DNA of 40,486 nucleotides from Nitrospinales bacterium (lineage in GTDB: Bacteria > Nitrospinota_A > UBA7883 > JACRGQ01), in assembly GCA_023248495.1 (NCBI GenBank), contig JAHFEK010000023.1, positions 1 to 40,486 of the forward strand, given 5' to 3'. This document shows positions 24,000 through 31,867 of the stretch, one piece after another. Within the stretch, counting starts at the first letter, position 1, and each line of letters starts with the position of its first letter. The notes below the pieces were generated by a model, which saw only the letters and a list, made by a program, of their open reading frames with translations, made no database searches and was not told the DNA's origin. The position numbers and the translations under genes are program-made.

Positions 24000-25217
24000 T
24001 CAGAGAACGAACTGGCTCCCTTCGGCGGGGCATACGCATTCGACCGAACTTCCCATTTGGTTCAGCTTGCGCGTGGCTTGTTCCAGTTTGTGGTCGATCA
24101 TGGCGTCGTTCTGGTCGGGGTCGTGGTGGAAGAGGTGCAGGGATTTGACCTGGGCCAAATCGGCTATCCGCACCACCTCGCTGATGCACGAATGGCCCCA
24201 GCCGGTTTTTTTGGGATACTCTTCATCGAGGTAGGTGGAATCGGCGATCAGGATGTCGGTTCCGTGAATAAAGTTCACCAGCCGCTTTTCAAAGTCGGGG
24301 TCGTGGTTGGGTGAGCCGGGGGGGAATATTTCATTGTCGGTGATGTAGCAGATTCTTTTTCCGTTGTAGGTGGCGCGGTACCCCAAACAGTTTCCGGGGT
24401 GATTTAAAAGAAGGGTGTCGACTTGTATTTTGCCAACGGCCAGGCTTTCTTCGTGCAAATCGCGGAAGAACACCCGTGCGCCGAATTCCCTGATGGTGAC
24501 GGGAAAATAGATGTCATCCATCTGGGAGGAGATGACGGATCGCATCGAGGTGCCGCTGTGGGCGGGTCCCAGCACTTCGATTTCGTTGCCCACCATAAAG
24601 AGCGCGCCAAAAAAAGGGAATGCATTGATGTGATCCCAATGGGGGTGCGAGATGAATATTTTGGCGGTCAGGCGTTTGATGCCCGTGGTCATCAGGTGAT
24701 CCGACAGTTTTTTAATGCCGGTGCCGGCGTCGAAAATGATCAGCGGCTCGTCATCCACCTGTATTGAGACGCACGAGGTGTTGCCGCCGTATTTTAAGGA
24801 GCCTTGTCCCGGCACGGGCAAGGTGCCGCGGGTTCCCCAGTAGGAGAGGCTGAGTTTTTTAGTGAATATTTTATCGACTTCGCCAATAAATGTTTTTACG
24901 TCGAACGGCTTGACGATAAAGCCGTCGGCGCCCAGCTGCTTGGCGCGTCGTTTGTCAAAATCGTATGATTTGGCCGACAGGATGATTATTTTTGTTCCGG
25001 CAAGATCGTGCATTTCGCGGAACCGTTTGCACAGCTCGAATCCATCCATCTCCGGCATCATGAGATCGAGCAGAATGCAATCGGGGCGCAACGCCGGCAC
25101 TTCCTTGAGCGCCTGCGTGGGGGATTGGTTGTAACTGACCGTGTGCCCCGCCCGCTGAAGCAGGGGCGTCAATAGTTTCGCAACGTCTTCATTGTCGTCA
25201 ATAATGAAAAAGCGCAT
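24000..25217 (-). CDS. Receiver-domain / metallo-beta-lactamase-fold hydrolase fusion
   Basis: A 405-residue protein. Residues 1-118 are a receiver with D7/D8, phosphoacceptor D51 in ILLDLMMPEMDG and K103. Residues about 122-405 are an MBL-fold hydrolase. It begins LSYWGTRGTLPVPG and has YGGNTSC, FDAGTGI, the metal motif H191-P-H193-W-D195-H196 (SHPHWDHI), then YITDNE, ADSTY and a late LFHHDP. The fold type resembles the cyclic-nucleotide phosphodiesterase/RNase Z-like group. Phosphorylation may switch hydrolysis of a small phosphodiester. No cognate kinase is adjacent. GGAGGG sits just upstream of ATG 25217. Confidence 0.92.
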   Translation of the reverse strand: MRFFIIDDNEDVAKLLTPLLQRAGHTVSYNQSPTQALKEVPALRPDCILLDLMMPEMDGFELCKRFREMHDLAGTKIIILSAKSYDFDKRRAKQLGADGFIVKPFDVKTFIGEVDKIFTKKLSLSYWGTRGTLPVPGQGSLKYGGNTSCVSIQVDDEPLIIFDAGTGIKKLSDHLMTTGIKRLTAKIFISHPHWDHINAFPFFGALFMVGNEIEVLGPAHSGTSMRSVISSQMDDIYFPVTIREFGARVFFRDLHEESLAVGKIQVDTLLLNHPGNCLGYRATYNGKRICYITDNEIFPPGSPNHDPDFEKRLVNFIHGTDILIADSTYLDEEYPKKTGWGHSCISEVVRIADLAQVKSLHLFHHDPDQNDAMIDHKLEQATRKLNQMGSSVECVCPAEGSQFVL

Positions 25218-25479
25218 TTCACCCTCCGCCTATTGCCGGCATTTTTCGGCTAAAGTTGTTTTACCATTAGTGGGTTAATTCCTTCGATAACGTCCAAAGA
25301 ATAACATGAAAGTATCGTATTATGGCGATGCAATTTGCGCCGGTACAACAAGTTTTCTGTTGTTGGCCCGCGAGGGCCAAGTTGGCTTGCCCCCTTTTGG
25401 GGGCAACCGCAGATACAAGGTTAAAACCCGCGGTACCAAACCGCCGCCCAAATTACCCATAGGGGAAGCCGCGCCCTTT
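25218..25479. other. Intergenic region with two tandem perfect hairpins
   Basis: No gene. It holds TTGGCCC-GCGA-GGGCCAA (25363-25380), whose loop is a GNRA tetraloop if transcribed from the plus strand, and TTGCCCCC-TTTT-GGGGGCAA (25387-25406), six bases apart. Neither has a T tract, so they are not ordinary terminators. Confidence 0.7.
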
Positions 25480-26316
25480 TTAAAAATTACCGGCGCGGTA
25501 GTCTTCGAATGCCTGCTTCAGTTCCTCGCGCGTGTTCATCACAAAGGGGCCGTAACGGGCGACCGGCTCGTTCAGCTTTTTCGCCGCCAGCAGAAGGAAG
25601 CGCGCACCCTCCGGCCCCGCCGTAATGCGTATGCCGTCGCCCTCGCCGCCGAATGCCGCCAACGCGGTCTGTTTCACCGCCGTGCCGCCAATGTCGCCGC
25701 TTCCCTCAAAAAGATAGGCGAACGCGGAGTGCGTGCGCGGCAGCTCATGCTCGTATACGCCGTTTGGCGGCAGGGTCACATCCAGATAAAGCGGCGCGGT
25801 AACAACCCCCCGCACCGGCCCCGTTGCGCCGTCTGCCCCGCCGGCGATCACGCGCACCAACGCGCCGTCGGCACGCTTCACCAGCGGCACATTCTCCGGC
25901 TCGATGTTCTGGTACCGGGGCGGCATCATTTTGTCTGCGGCGGGGAGGTTGATCCAGAGCTGGAATCCCCAAAGAAGGCCGTCTTTCTGCTTGGGCATTT
26001 CCGAATGTACTATGCCGCGCCCGGCGGTCATCCACTGCACGCCGCCGCCACCCCGGAGGATGCCGGAGTGACCGTGGCTGTCGGTGTGTTCCATCAGCCC
26101 CGCCAGCATGTAGGTAACGGTCTCGAATCCCCGGTGCGGGTGATCCGGAAAACCGGCGATGTAGTCGCCGGGGGTGTCGCTGCGGAATTCATCCAACATA
26201 AGGAATGGATCAAGCTGCTCCAGCCCCTCCGAACCGAGGCTGCGCACCAGCCGCACTCCCGCCCCGTCGGTCACCCGCTTTCCCCGGATCACTTTGTCCA
26301 CGCTTCTTGTTCTCAT
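25480..26316 (-). CDS. Pirin family protein
   Basis: A 278-residue bicupin. The N-terminal cupin has FPDHPHRGFETVTYML and IVHSEMP; H59, H61, H104 and E106 line up with the metal ligands of pirins. The C-terminal cupin is less conserved (HSAFAYLFEGSGDIGG). Bacterial pirins have quercetin dioxygenase activity or bind partner enzymes; the physiological role here is open. AAGGAG lies 7 bp upstream of the ATG. It is divergent from thiC with a 166-bp shared intergenic region. Confidence 0.94.
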   Translation of the reverse strand: MRTRSVDKVIRGKRVTDGAGVRLVRSLGSEGLEQLDPFLMLDEFRSDTPGDYIAGFPDHPHRGFETVTYMLAGLMEHTDSHGHSGILRGGGGVQWMTAGRGIVHSEMPKQKDGLLWGFQLWINLPAADKMMPPRYQNIEPENVPLVKRADGALVRVIAGGADGATGPVRGVVTAPLYLDVTLPPNGVYEHELPRTHSAFAYLFEGSGDIGGTAVKQTALAAFGGEGDGIRITAGPEGARFLLLAAKKLNEPVARYGPFVMNTREELKQAFEDYRAGNF

Positions 26317-26482
26317 GGTACGCTCCTTGTTATATAGGTCTACGATGCGTCATTTTGCCGATTTTGGCAATGTACTCCGGTGCGTGGCGTGACGCCGCAA
26401 GGTGGTGTATCATTGCAAAATAGCGCGGGGCGTTTTATTTGCCGCCGTTTTGAATACGAGAGCACTTCGGAAAGGAAACTAG
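26317..26482. other. Divergent pirin-thiC intergenic region without a TPP riboswitch
   Basis: I looked for the conserved TPP (thi-box) elements CUGAGA and ACCYGAUCUGG upstream of thiC and did not find them. The region contains TTGCC-N6-GGCAA at about 26355-26370, GGCG-TGA-CGCC nearby, and AAAGGAA as the thiC SD. Confidence 0.55.
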
Positions 26483-27787
26483 ATGTCCACCCAATTGATA
26501 TATGCGAATAACGGACAGATCACCCCGCAAATGGAGCAGGTGGCCGCCGACGAAGGGTTGCACCCCGAAGAAGTCCGCCAGGCGGTAAAAGACGGCGTGG
26601 CGGTGATACCCCACAACAACAGCCGCTTCTTCCACGCCAAGGGCATCGGCCAAAAAATGCGCACCAAGACCAACGCCAACCTGGGCACCAGCGCCGATGA
26701 AATGCATGTGAAAGAGGAATTGGAAAAGCTCCGTGCCGCAATCGAGGCGGGGGCCGACGCGGTGATGGATCTTTCCACCGGCGGCGATATCCACGCCATT
26801 CGCCGCGAAATCATCAAGAATTCGTCCGTGATGGTCGGCACCGTGCCGATCTACCAGGCGGCATGCGAAAACATTTCCGGCAAAAAATCGCTGGCGGAAA
26901 TAAATGCCGAGGATATTTTCAAAACCATCGAGCAGCACGCGAAGGATGGGGTTGATTTCATCACCGTTCACTGTGGCGTGACCAAAGAAGTGGTGAAGCG
27001 GATAGAGAACGAAGGGCGGCTGCTCGACATCGTCAGCCGCGGCGGCGCGTTGCACGCCAAATGGATACGTTACACCAAACAGGAAAACCCGCTCTACGAG
27101 CAGTATGACCGCCTGCTGGAGATCGCCCGCGCGCACGATATGACGCTGTCGCTGGGCGACGGACTGCGTCCCGGCTGCCTGGCCGACGCCACCGACCGCG
27201 CGCAGGTGCAGGAGACCATCATTCTGGGCGAACTGGCTGATAGGGCGCGCCGCGCCGGGGTGCAGGTGATGATCGAAGGGCCGGGCCACATGCCGCTGGA
27301 TCAGATAGAGGCCAACATCATCCTGATGAAACGGCTTACGCACAACACGCCGTTCTATGTGTTGGGGCCGCTGGTCACCGATGTGGCTCCCGGTTACGAT
27401 CACATTACCGCCGCTATCGGCGGGGCGATTGCCGCCCGCGCCGGGGCCGATTTCCTCTGTGTAGTGACGCCCGCCGAGCACCTCCGCCTGCCGTCCGTCG
27501 ATGACATCCGGGAAGGGGTGATTGCCGCCCGCATCGCCGGTCACGCCGCCGACATCTGCAAGGGGATCAAGGGGTCGATGGAGTGGGATAACAAAATGGC
27601 CCGCGCCCGCAAAACCTTTGACTGGGATTATCAGGTCAAAGGCTCCATCTATCCGCCGAAAGCGGCGGCCTACCGCGCCAGCAGCAAGCCCGAGGACGAA
27701 TCGGTCTGCACCATGTGCAGCGCACTTTGCGCGTACAAACATGGCGATATGGGCGACACCAACGGTAACGGCAACGGCTCGCACTAA
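26483..27787 (+). CDS. thiC: Phosphomethylpyrimidine synthase ThiC (short form)
   Basis: A 434-residue non-canonical radical SAM enzyme that rearranges aminoimidazole ribotide to HMP-phosphate for thiamine. Core signatures are KTNANLGTS, DAVMDLSTGGDIHAIRR, MVGTVPIYQA, FITVHCGV, SLGDGLRPGC, MIEGPGHMPLDQI and YVLGPLVTDVAPGYDHI. The C-terminal cluster motif is CTMCSALCAYK, with spacing C-x2-C-x3-C instead of the C-x2-C-x4-C of proteobacterial ThiC. The length is that of the short clade common in anaerobes, which also contains the BzaF 5-hydroxybenzimidazole synthases. ThiC is the better call in the absence of bza neighbours. The gene is followed by rsmE after 15 bp. Confidence 0.93.
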   Translation: MSTQLIYANNGQITPQMEQVAADEGLHPEEVRQAVKDGVAVIPHNNSRFFHAKGIGQKMRTKTNANLGTSADEMHVKEELEKLRAAIEAGADAVMDLSTGGDIHAIRREIIKNSSVMVGTVPIYQAACENISGKKSLAEINAEDIFKTIEQHAKDGVDFITVHCGVTKEVVKRIENEGRLLDIVSRGGALHAKWIRYTKQENPLYEQYDRLLEIARAHDMTLSLGDGLRPGCLADATDRAQVQETIILGELADRARRAGVQVMIEGPGHMPLDQIEANIILMKRLTHNTPFYVLGPLVTDVAPGYDHITAAIGGAIAARAGADFLCVVTPAEHLRLPSVDDIREGVIAARIAGHAADICKGIKGSMEWDNKMARARKTFDWDYQVKGSIYPPKAAAYRASSKPEDESVCTMCSALCAYKHGDMGDTNGNGNGSH

Positions 27788-27802
27788 GCGCGGTATAGAG
27801 CG

Positions 27803-28522
27803 GTGAGAATCTGGCCCATCGCGGGAACCCTCGCCATCGGCGCGCATTTTACCGTCACTGGTCCGGATGCGAAACATATCCACGACGTGTTGCGTTACCG
27901 GACCGGTGACCGGCTGAAAGTCTGCGATGACGATTGCAAAAGTTTTTGGGCCGAGATCACGGGGATAACCCGCGGCGAGGTATCGCTCACCGCGCGCGAA
28001 GAGTTGCCGGGGGAGAAAAAGCGGCTTCCCGAGGTGGTGCTGGCAATGTCGCTGAACAAGGCGGCGGTGTTGGAGATCGCGGTGCAAAAAGCGGTGGAGC
28101 TTGGCTGTACCTGGTTCCTGCCGGTGGTCACCCGCTATTCGATGGGGATGGAAATTTCGCCCGCAAAGCTGGAACGGCTGCGCAAAATAGCGCACGAGGC
28201 GGGCAAACAGTGCGGGCGAAGCTCATTGATGCCGGTGGCGGAACCGGCGCAACTGGACGAGATGCCGGAGGCTGACCTCCGCGTTGTTCTGTGGGAAGAG
28301 GAAAAAAGCCGCCCATTAAAAGAGGTGTTGGCCGCCGCGAAAAATCCAAAAAGCGTGCTGGCGCTTATCGGCCCCCAGTCGGGTTTCGCGGAAGACGAAG
28401 TTGCATTCCTGAAGGAGCGTGGTTTTATCTCGGCGGGGATTGGGCCGCTGATACTGCGCGCCGAGACGGCCGCCATCGCCGCCGCCGCCGTTGTGGCATA
28501 TCATTTCGGCAAACTTGACTAG
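27803..28522 (+). CDS. rsmE: 16S rRNA m3U1498 methyltransferase
   Basis: A 239-residue SPOUT methyltransferase. The N-terminal PUA-like domain has HFTVTGPDAKHIHDVLRYRTGD. The knotted SAM site has GRSSLMPV, ALIGPQSGF (most orthologues read GPEGGF) and the ILRAETA hallmark. The start is GTG 27803; ATG alternatives fall inside the domain. It lies 15 bp after thiC and 6 bp before the aminotransferase gene. Confidence 0.94.
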   Translation: MRIWPIAGTLAIGAHFTVTGPDAKHIHDVLRYRTGDRLKVCDDDCKSFWAEITGITRGEVSLTAREELPGEKKRLPEVVLAMSLNKAAVLEIAVQKAVELGCTWFLPVVTRYSMGMEISPAKLERLRKIAHEAGKQCGRSSLMPVAEPAQLDEMPEADLRVVLWEEEKSRPLKEVLAAAKNPKSVLALIGPQSGFAEDEVAFLKERGFISAGIGPLILRAETAAIAAAAVVAYHFGKLD

Positions 28523-28528
28523 CCCTTA

Positions 28529-29734
28529 ATGAAAACCCTATCCCGCATCGAAGCGTCGAAAAAGTCGCGCGATATAACCTCGTTCATGGCGATGGACGTG
28601 GCGGAGCATGCCAAAGAGCTTCAGCGCGCCGGGCGGAGCATCATCCGGTTCGAGTTGGGCGAGCCGGACTTCGAGACCCCGAAGGTGGTGGCGGACGCGG
28701 GCATCCGGGCCATTCAGGAGGGGAAGACCAAATACACCCCGTCGCTGGGCACGATGGAGCTGCGCGAGGAAATCTGCCGCTTCCACAAAAAGCAGTATGG
28801 CGTAGCGGTGGAGACAGAGCGGGTGGTGGTGGCGAACGGCTCATCCGCCGCGCTCTTCCTCACCTTTGCCGCGCTGCTCAACAAAGGTGACGAAGTGATA
28901 ATGGGCGACCCGCATTATGCCTGTTACCCCAACTACGTATCATTTTTGGACGGCAGGCCGGTGTTTGTGCCGCTCTTTGAGAAAGAGGGATTCATTCTGA
29001 CCGCCGCGAAGATAAAAAAGGCGTTAACGAAAAAGACCAAGGCGGCGCTCATCAATTCACCGGGCAACCCGACCGGCGTGGTGCTGCCGCCGGAGGAATT
29101 ACGGCGAATCGCAAAACTTGGAATCACCATCGTGGCGGACGAGGTGTATCACGGCCTTTCGTATGTGGGGCGCGACCGGTCGATATTGGAATTCACCGAT
29201 AACGCCTTCGTCATCGGAGGTTTTTCCAAACGATTTGCCATGACCGGCTGGCGTATCGGGTATGTTATCGCCCCGCACGAATACATCCGCGCCATTCAGA
29301 AGGTACAGCAGAACTTCCAGATTTCGCCCGGCGCGATATCGCAAGAGGCGGCGGTGGCGGCGTTGCGTTACGGGTTGAAGGATGCGGAGAGGATGCGGAA
29401 GGAATACGCCAAACGCCGCACGGTGATGGTGGAGGGGTTGCGCAAGATCGGCTTCCCGGTAAAGGCCGAGCCCCAGGGGGCTTTTTATGTGCTCACCTCC
29501 TGCGTGTTTTTGGATGCCGATTCAAAGCGGCTTGCGTTTCGCATTTTAGATGAGGCGGGGGTCGCCGTCACGCCCGGCGCCGATTTCGGCCGCTTGGGGG
29601 AGGGGCATCTGCGTTTCAGCTATGCCACCGGCGTGAAAGACATCCGCGAGGGGTTGCGCCGCTTGGGCGCGTTCATCAAGGAAAAGCGCGCGGCAGTCAA
29701 AAGCGTTCTTGCCTTCCCGCGCGGGAAAGGGTAA
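28529..29734 (+). CDS. Class I/II PLP-dependent aminotransferase
   Basis: A 401-residue fold-type I aminotransferase of the aspartate-aminotransferase Ib type. It has IIRFELGEPDFETPKVV, TKYTPSLGTMELREEI, NSPGNPTGVV, ADEVYHGLSY and the PLP lysine K234 in GGFSKRFAMTGWRIGY. The substrate is likely an aspartate- or alanine-type amino acid, but sequence alone does not decide. It starts 6 bp after rsmE with little SD, so translation may depend on readthrough from rsmE. The M3 peptidase gene follows after 10 bp. Confidence 0.93.
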   Translation: MKTLSRIEASKKSRDITSFMAMDVAEHAKELQRAGRSIIRFELGEPDFETPKVVADAGIRAIQEGKTKYTPSLGTMELREEICRFHKKQYGVAVETERVVVANGSSAALFLTFAALLNKGDEVIMGDPHYACYPNYVSFLDGRPVFVPLFEKEGFILTAAKIKKALTKKTKAALINSPGNPTGVVLPPEELRRIAKLGITIVADEVYHGLSYVGRDRSILEFTDNAFVIGGFSKRFAMTGWRIGYVIAPHEYIRAIQKVQQNFQISPGAISQEAAVAALRYGLKDAERMRKEYAKRRTVMVEGLRKIGFPVKAEPQGAFYVLTSCVFLDADSKRLAFRILDEAGVAVTPGADFGRLGEGHLRFSYATGVKDIREGLRRLGAFIKEKRAAVKSVLAFPRGKG

Positions 29735-29744
29735 ATACAATCCC

Positions 29745-31463
29745 ATGAATTACACAAAAGAAGAACTGTTAAAACCGTTTACACGCAAATTTCTTCCGCC
29801 CGAATTCGCCGTCACCGGCGTTGACGCCATCAAGCCATGGGTGGATCATTTGCTGGAGCGTCCGCTGAATTCCGCTGGCGGGCTGCAAGATTGGTTGGAA
29901 GATTACTCCGAGCTGGAAGCGGCGCTGGGTGAGGATTACAACCTCCGCTATGTCGCCATGACCTGCGATACGAAAAGCAAGGCCAAGACGGATGCCTACC
30001 TTCAGTTCGTGCGCGAAATCCAGCCGAAGCTGTCCGAGTGGAGCGACGCGCTTAATAAAAAGTTTTACGGTTCGCCGCACCGCGCCAAGCTTGATACCGC
30101 GCGCTATGGACGGCTGACGCTCATGATCGGGGTCAGCATTGAGCTGTTTATAGAAAAGAACATCCCGCTCGATACGAAGCTTTCGGAGATGTCGCAACAG
30201 TACCAGTCCATCACCGGCTCATGGAGCGTGGAGTTCGACGGCGAAAAACGGACGATGCCCCAAATGGCCCGCTACCAACTGCAAACCGACCGCGCGGTTC
30301 GCGAAAGCGCATGGCGCGCCACCGCCGCCCGGAGGTTGGAGGACGCGGAAAAGCTGGACGCCCTCTTTGACGAGATGGTGAAAACGCGCCATGAATACGC
30401 CCATAACCTGGGTTTGCCGGATTTTCGCGCCTATTCATTCAAATCGAAACTGCGCGATTACACACCGGACGATTGTCTGCGCTTTCACGATTCGATAGAA
30501 AAAGCGGCGGTGCCGCTGGTGCGCCGCATTATGGAAAAGCGCAAGGCCGAGATGAAGCTCGGCTCGTTGCGGCCCTGGGATACCGCCGTCGACCCGCTGG
30601 GAAGGCCGCCGCTGGAACCGTTCAAGGAAGTATCGCAATTGCAGCGGGGCACCGGCGAAATATTCGATAAAATCGATAGGCGGCTGGGGGCGATGTTCAA
30701 CGCCATCGGCGAAGCGATGGATCTCGACAGCCGTGACGGTAAAGCCCCCGGGGGCTATCAAACGACGTTCGAGGAGCGGCGGATACCGTTCATCTTCACC
30801 AACGCGGCAGGCGTGCATGGCGATGTGACCACGCTGCTTCACGAAGGAGGTCACGCCTTCCATACATTGCAAAGCCGCCGCGATCCGCTGATTTGGTACC
30901 GCCATGCCGCGATGGAGTTTTCCGAGGTGGCCAGCATGACGCAAGAGCTTTTGGGCAACGGCCATGTGACGGTGTTTTACGATGACCCGGCCTCCGCCAA
31001 GCGCGCCATGTACGAACAGCTTGAACGGACGGCGGATATTTTTCCGTGGGTTGCCACGGTGGACGCCTTTCAGCACTGGATATACACCAACCCGCGGCAC
31101 ACCCGCGACGAGCGCGCCGCGAAATGGCTGGAGGTTTCCAAACGATTTGAGACGGGGGTGGACTGGAGCGGACTGGATCCCAACATCCGTAAATTCGCGT
31201 GGCACCGGCAGCTTCACATCTTCGAGGTGCCGTTCTACTACATCGAATACGCCATCGCGCAGCTTGGCGCGTTGCAGATTTACCGCGGCTACAAAAAGGA
31301 TCATAAGAAAGCGGTGGACGCCTACTTGCAAGCGTTGGCGCAGGGCGGTGGGAAAGGGCCGAAGGAGCTGTTCGCGGCGGCCGGGGTGAAGTTCGATTTC
31401 TCGCTGGACATGCTGGGACAGCTCATGGCGATGGTGGAAGAAGAGATGGCCTCCCTCAAGTAG
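29745..31463 (+). CDS. M3-family oligoendopeptidase (PepF type)
   Basis: A 572-residue zinc oligopeptidase, probably cytoplasmic. The metal site is H366-E367-G-G-H370 in LLHEGGHAFHTL, with the third ligand region in MEFSEVASMTQELLG, and the late FYYIEYAIAQLGALQIYRGY block is typical of the M3B group. The start is ATG 29745 (MNYTKEELL); an upstream TTG at 29709 lacks support. It breaks down short peptides. Its end overlaps by 8 bp the end of the convergent 2Fe-2S gene. Confidence 0.92.
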   Translation: MNYTKEELLKPFTRKFLPPEFAVTGVDAIKPWVDHLLERPLNSAGGLQDWLEDYSELEAALGEDYNLRYVAMTCDTKSKAKTDAYLQFVREIQPKLSEWSDALNKKFYGSPHRAKLDTARYGRLTLMIGVSIELFIEKNIPLDTKLSEMSQQYQSITGSWSVEFDGEKRTMPQMARYQLQTDRAVRESAWRATAARRLEDAEKLDALFDEMVKTRHEYAHNLGLPDFRAYSFKSKLRDYTPDDCLRFHDSIEKAAVPLVRRIMEKRKAEMKLGSLRPWDTAVDPLGRPPLEPFKEVSQLQRGTGEIFDKIDRRLGAMFNAIGEAMDLDSRDGKAPGGYQTTFEERRIPFIFTNAAGVHGDVTTLLHEGGHAFHTLQSRRDPLIWYRHAAMEFSEVASMTQELLGNGHVTVFYDDPASAKRAMYEQLERTADIFPWVATVDAFQHWIYTNPRHTRDERAAKWLEVSKRFETGVDWSGLDPNIRKFAWHRQLHIFEVPFYYIEYAIAQLGALQIYRGYKKDHKKAVDAYLQALAQGGGKGPKELFAAAGVKFDFSLDMLGQLMAMVEEEMASLK

Positions 31464-31674
31464 CCTTCCATTTCTCCGCCGTTTCTTTGATGAGGTCGAG
31501 GATGCGTGGGGTGCAGCGCTTGCCGCCGCAGCTGCCGCTTCCCGCGCCGGTCGCCTTGCGCAGCCCCTCCAGCGTATGGATGCCGGCGGCGAGGTGTTTC
31601 AGGAAGACTTTTTTCTTGATTCCTTTGCACAGGCAGATCGGTTTCAGCCCTTCGATGATTTCCTTTTGATCCAT
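31456..31674 (-). CDS. Bfd-like [2Fe-2S] protein
   Basis: A 72-residue bacterioferritin-associated-ferredoxin-type domain. The cysteines are C14 and C16 (ICLCKGI) and C49 and C54 (SCGGKRC), with the helical TGAG motif between (LRKATGAGSG). The last pair is spaced C-x4-C instead of the usual C-x2-C of E. coli Bfd, as in some stand-alone relatives. It may pass electrons or sense iron/redox state; no bacterioferritin is next to it. Confidence 0.88.
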   Translation of the reverse strand: MDQKEIIEGLKPICLCKGIKKKVFLKHLAAGIHTLEGLRKATGAGSGSCGGKRCTPRILDLIKETAEKWKAT

Positions 31675-31697
31675 CGCGGAAGTATAGCAGACGGAGT

Positions 31698-31862
31698 TGT
31701 CATCCTGAACCCGCCGAAGGCTGGTGAAGGATCTCCTTCCGGAAAGGGATTCTTCCCCTTAAAGGGAATACCCGCGCCGGATTGAGAATTTATTCCGGCG
31801 CTCCCTTTCGCCGCGCTCAGAATGACAAGAAAGGGATTCTTCGCCATCGGCTCAGAATGGCA
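31698..31862. repeat. TGTCATCCTGA-type repeat with a nested two-hairpin element
   Basis: Begins TGTCATCCTGAAC (31698) and reaches GCTCAGAATGACA (31815-31827), the same ends as the 17773-17840 element, with a second end CTCAGAATGGCA up to about 31862. Inside, at 31752-31809, lies a copy of the two-hairpin repeat (TTCCCCTTAAAGGG, then a perfect GCGCCGGA / TCCGGCGC stem). GAAAGGGATTCTTC occurs at 31742-31755 and 31829-31842, flanking the inserted part. Confidence 0.8.
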
Positions 31863-31867
31863 GACGG

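Noticed and set aside
25363-25406. Rho-independent terminators
   Set aside because: No T tract follows either hairpin on either strand.
25306-26337. Plus-strand open frame over pirin
   Set aside because: Antisense to pirin, whose metal ligands align with the family; its first part runs through hairpin repeats.
26317-26482. TPP riboswitch upstream of thiC
   Set aside because: The conserved CUGAGA and ACCYGAUCUGG segments are not present.
26435-28195. Long minus-strand open frame (586 codons) over thiC and rsmE
   Set aside because: It is antisense to two clear genes; high GC at third positions keeps the frame open. Its sequence has no protein-like motif.
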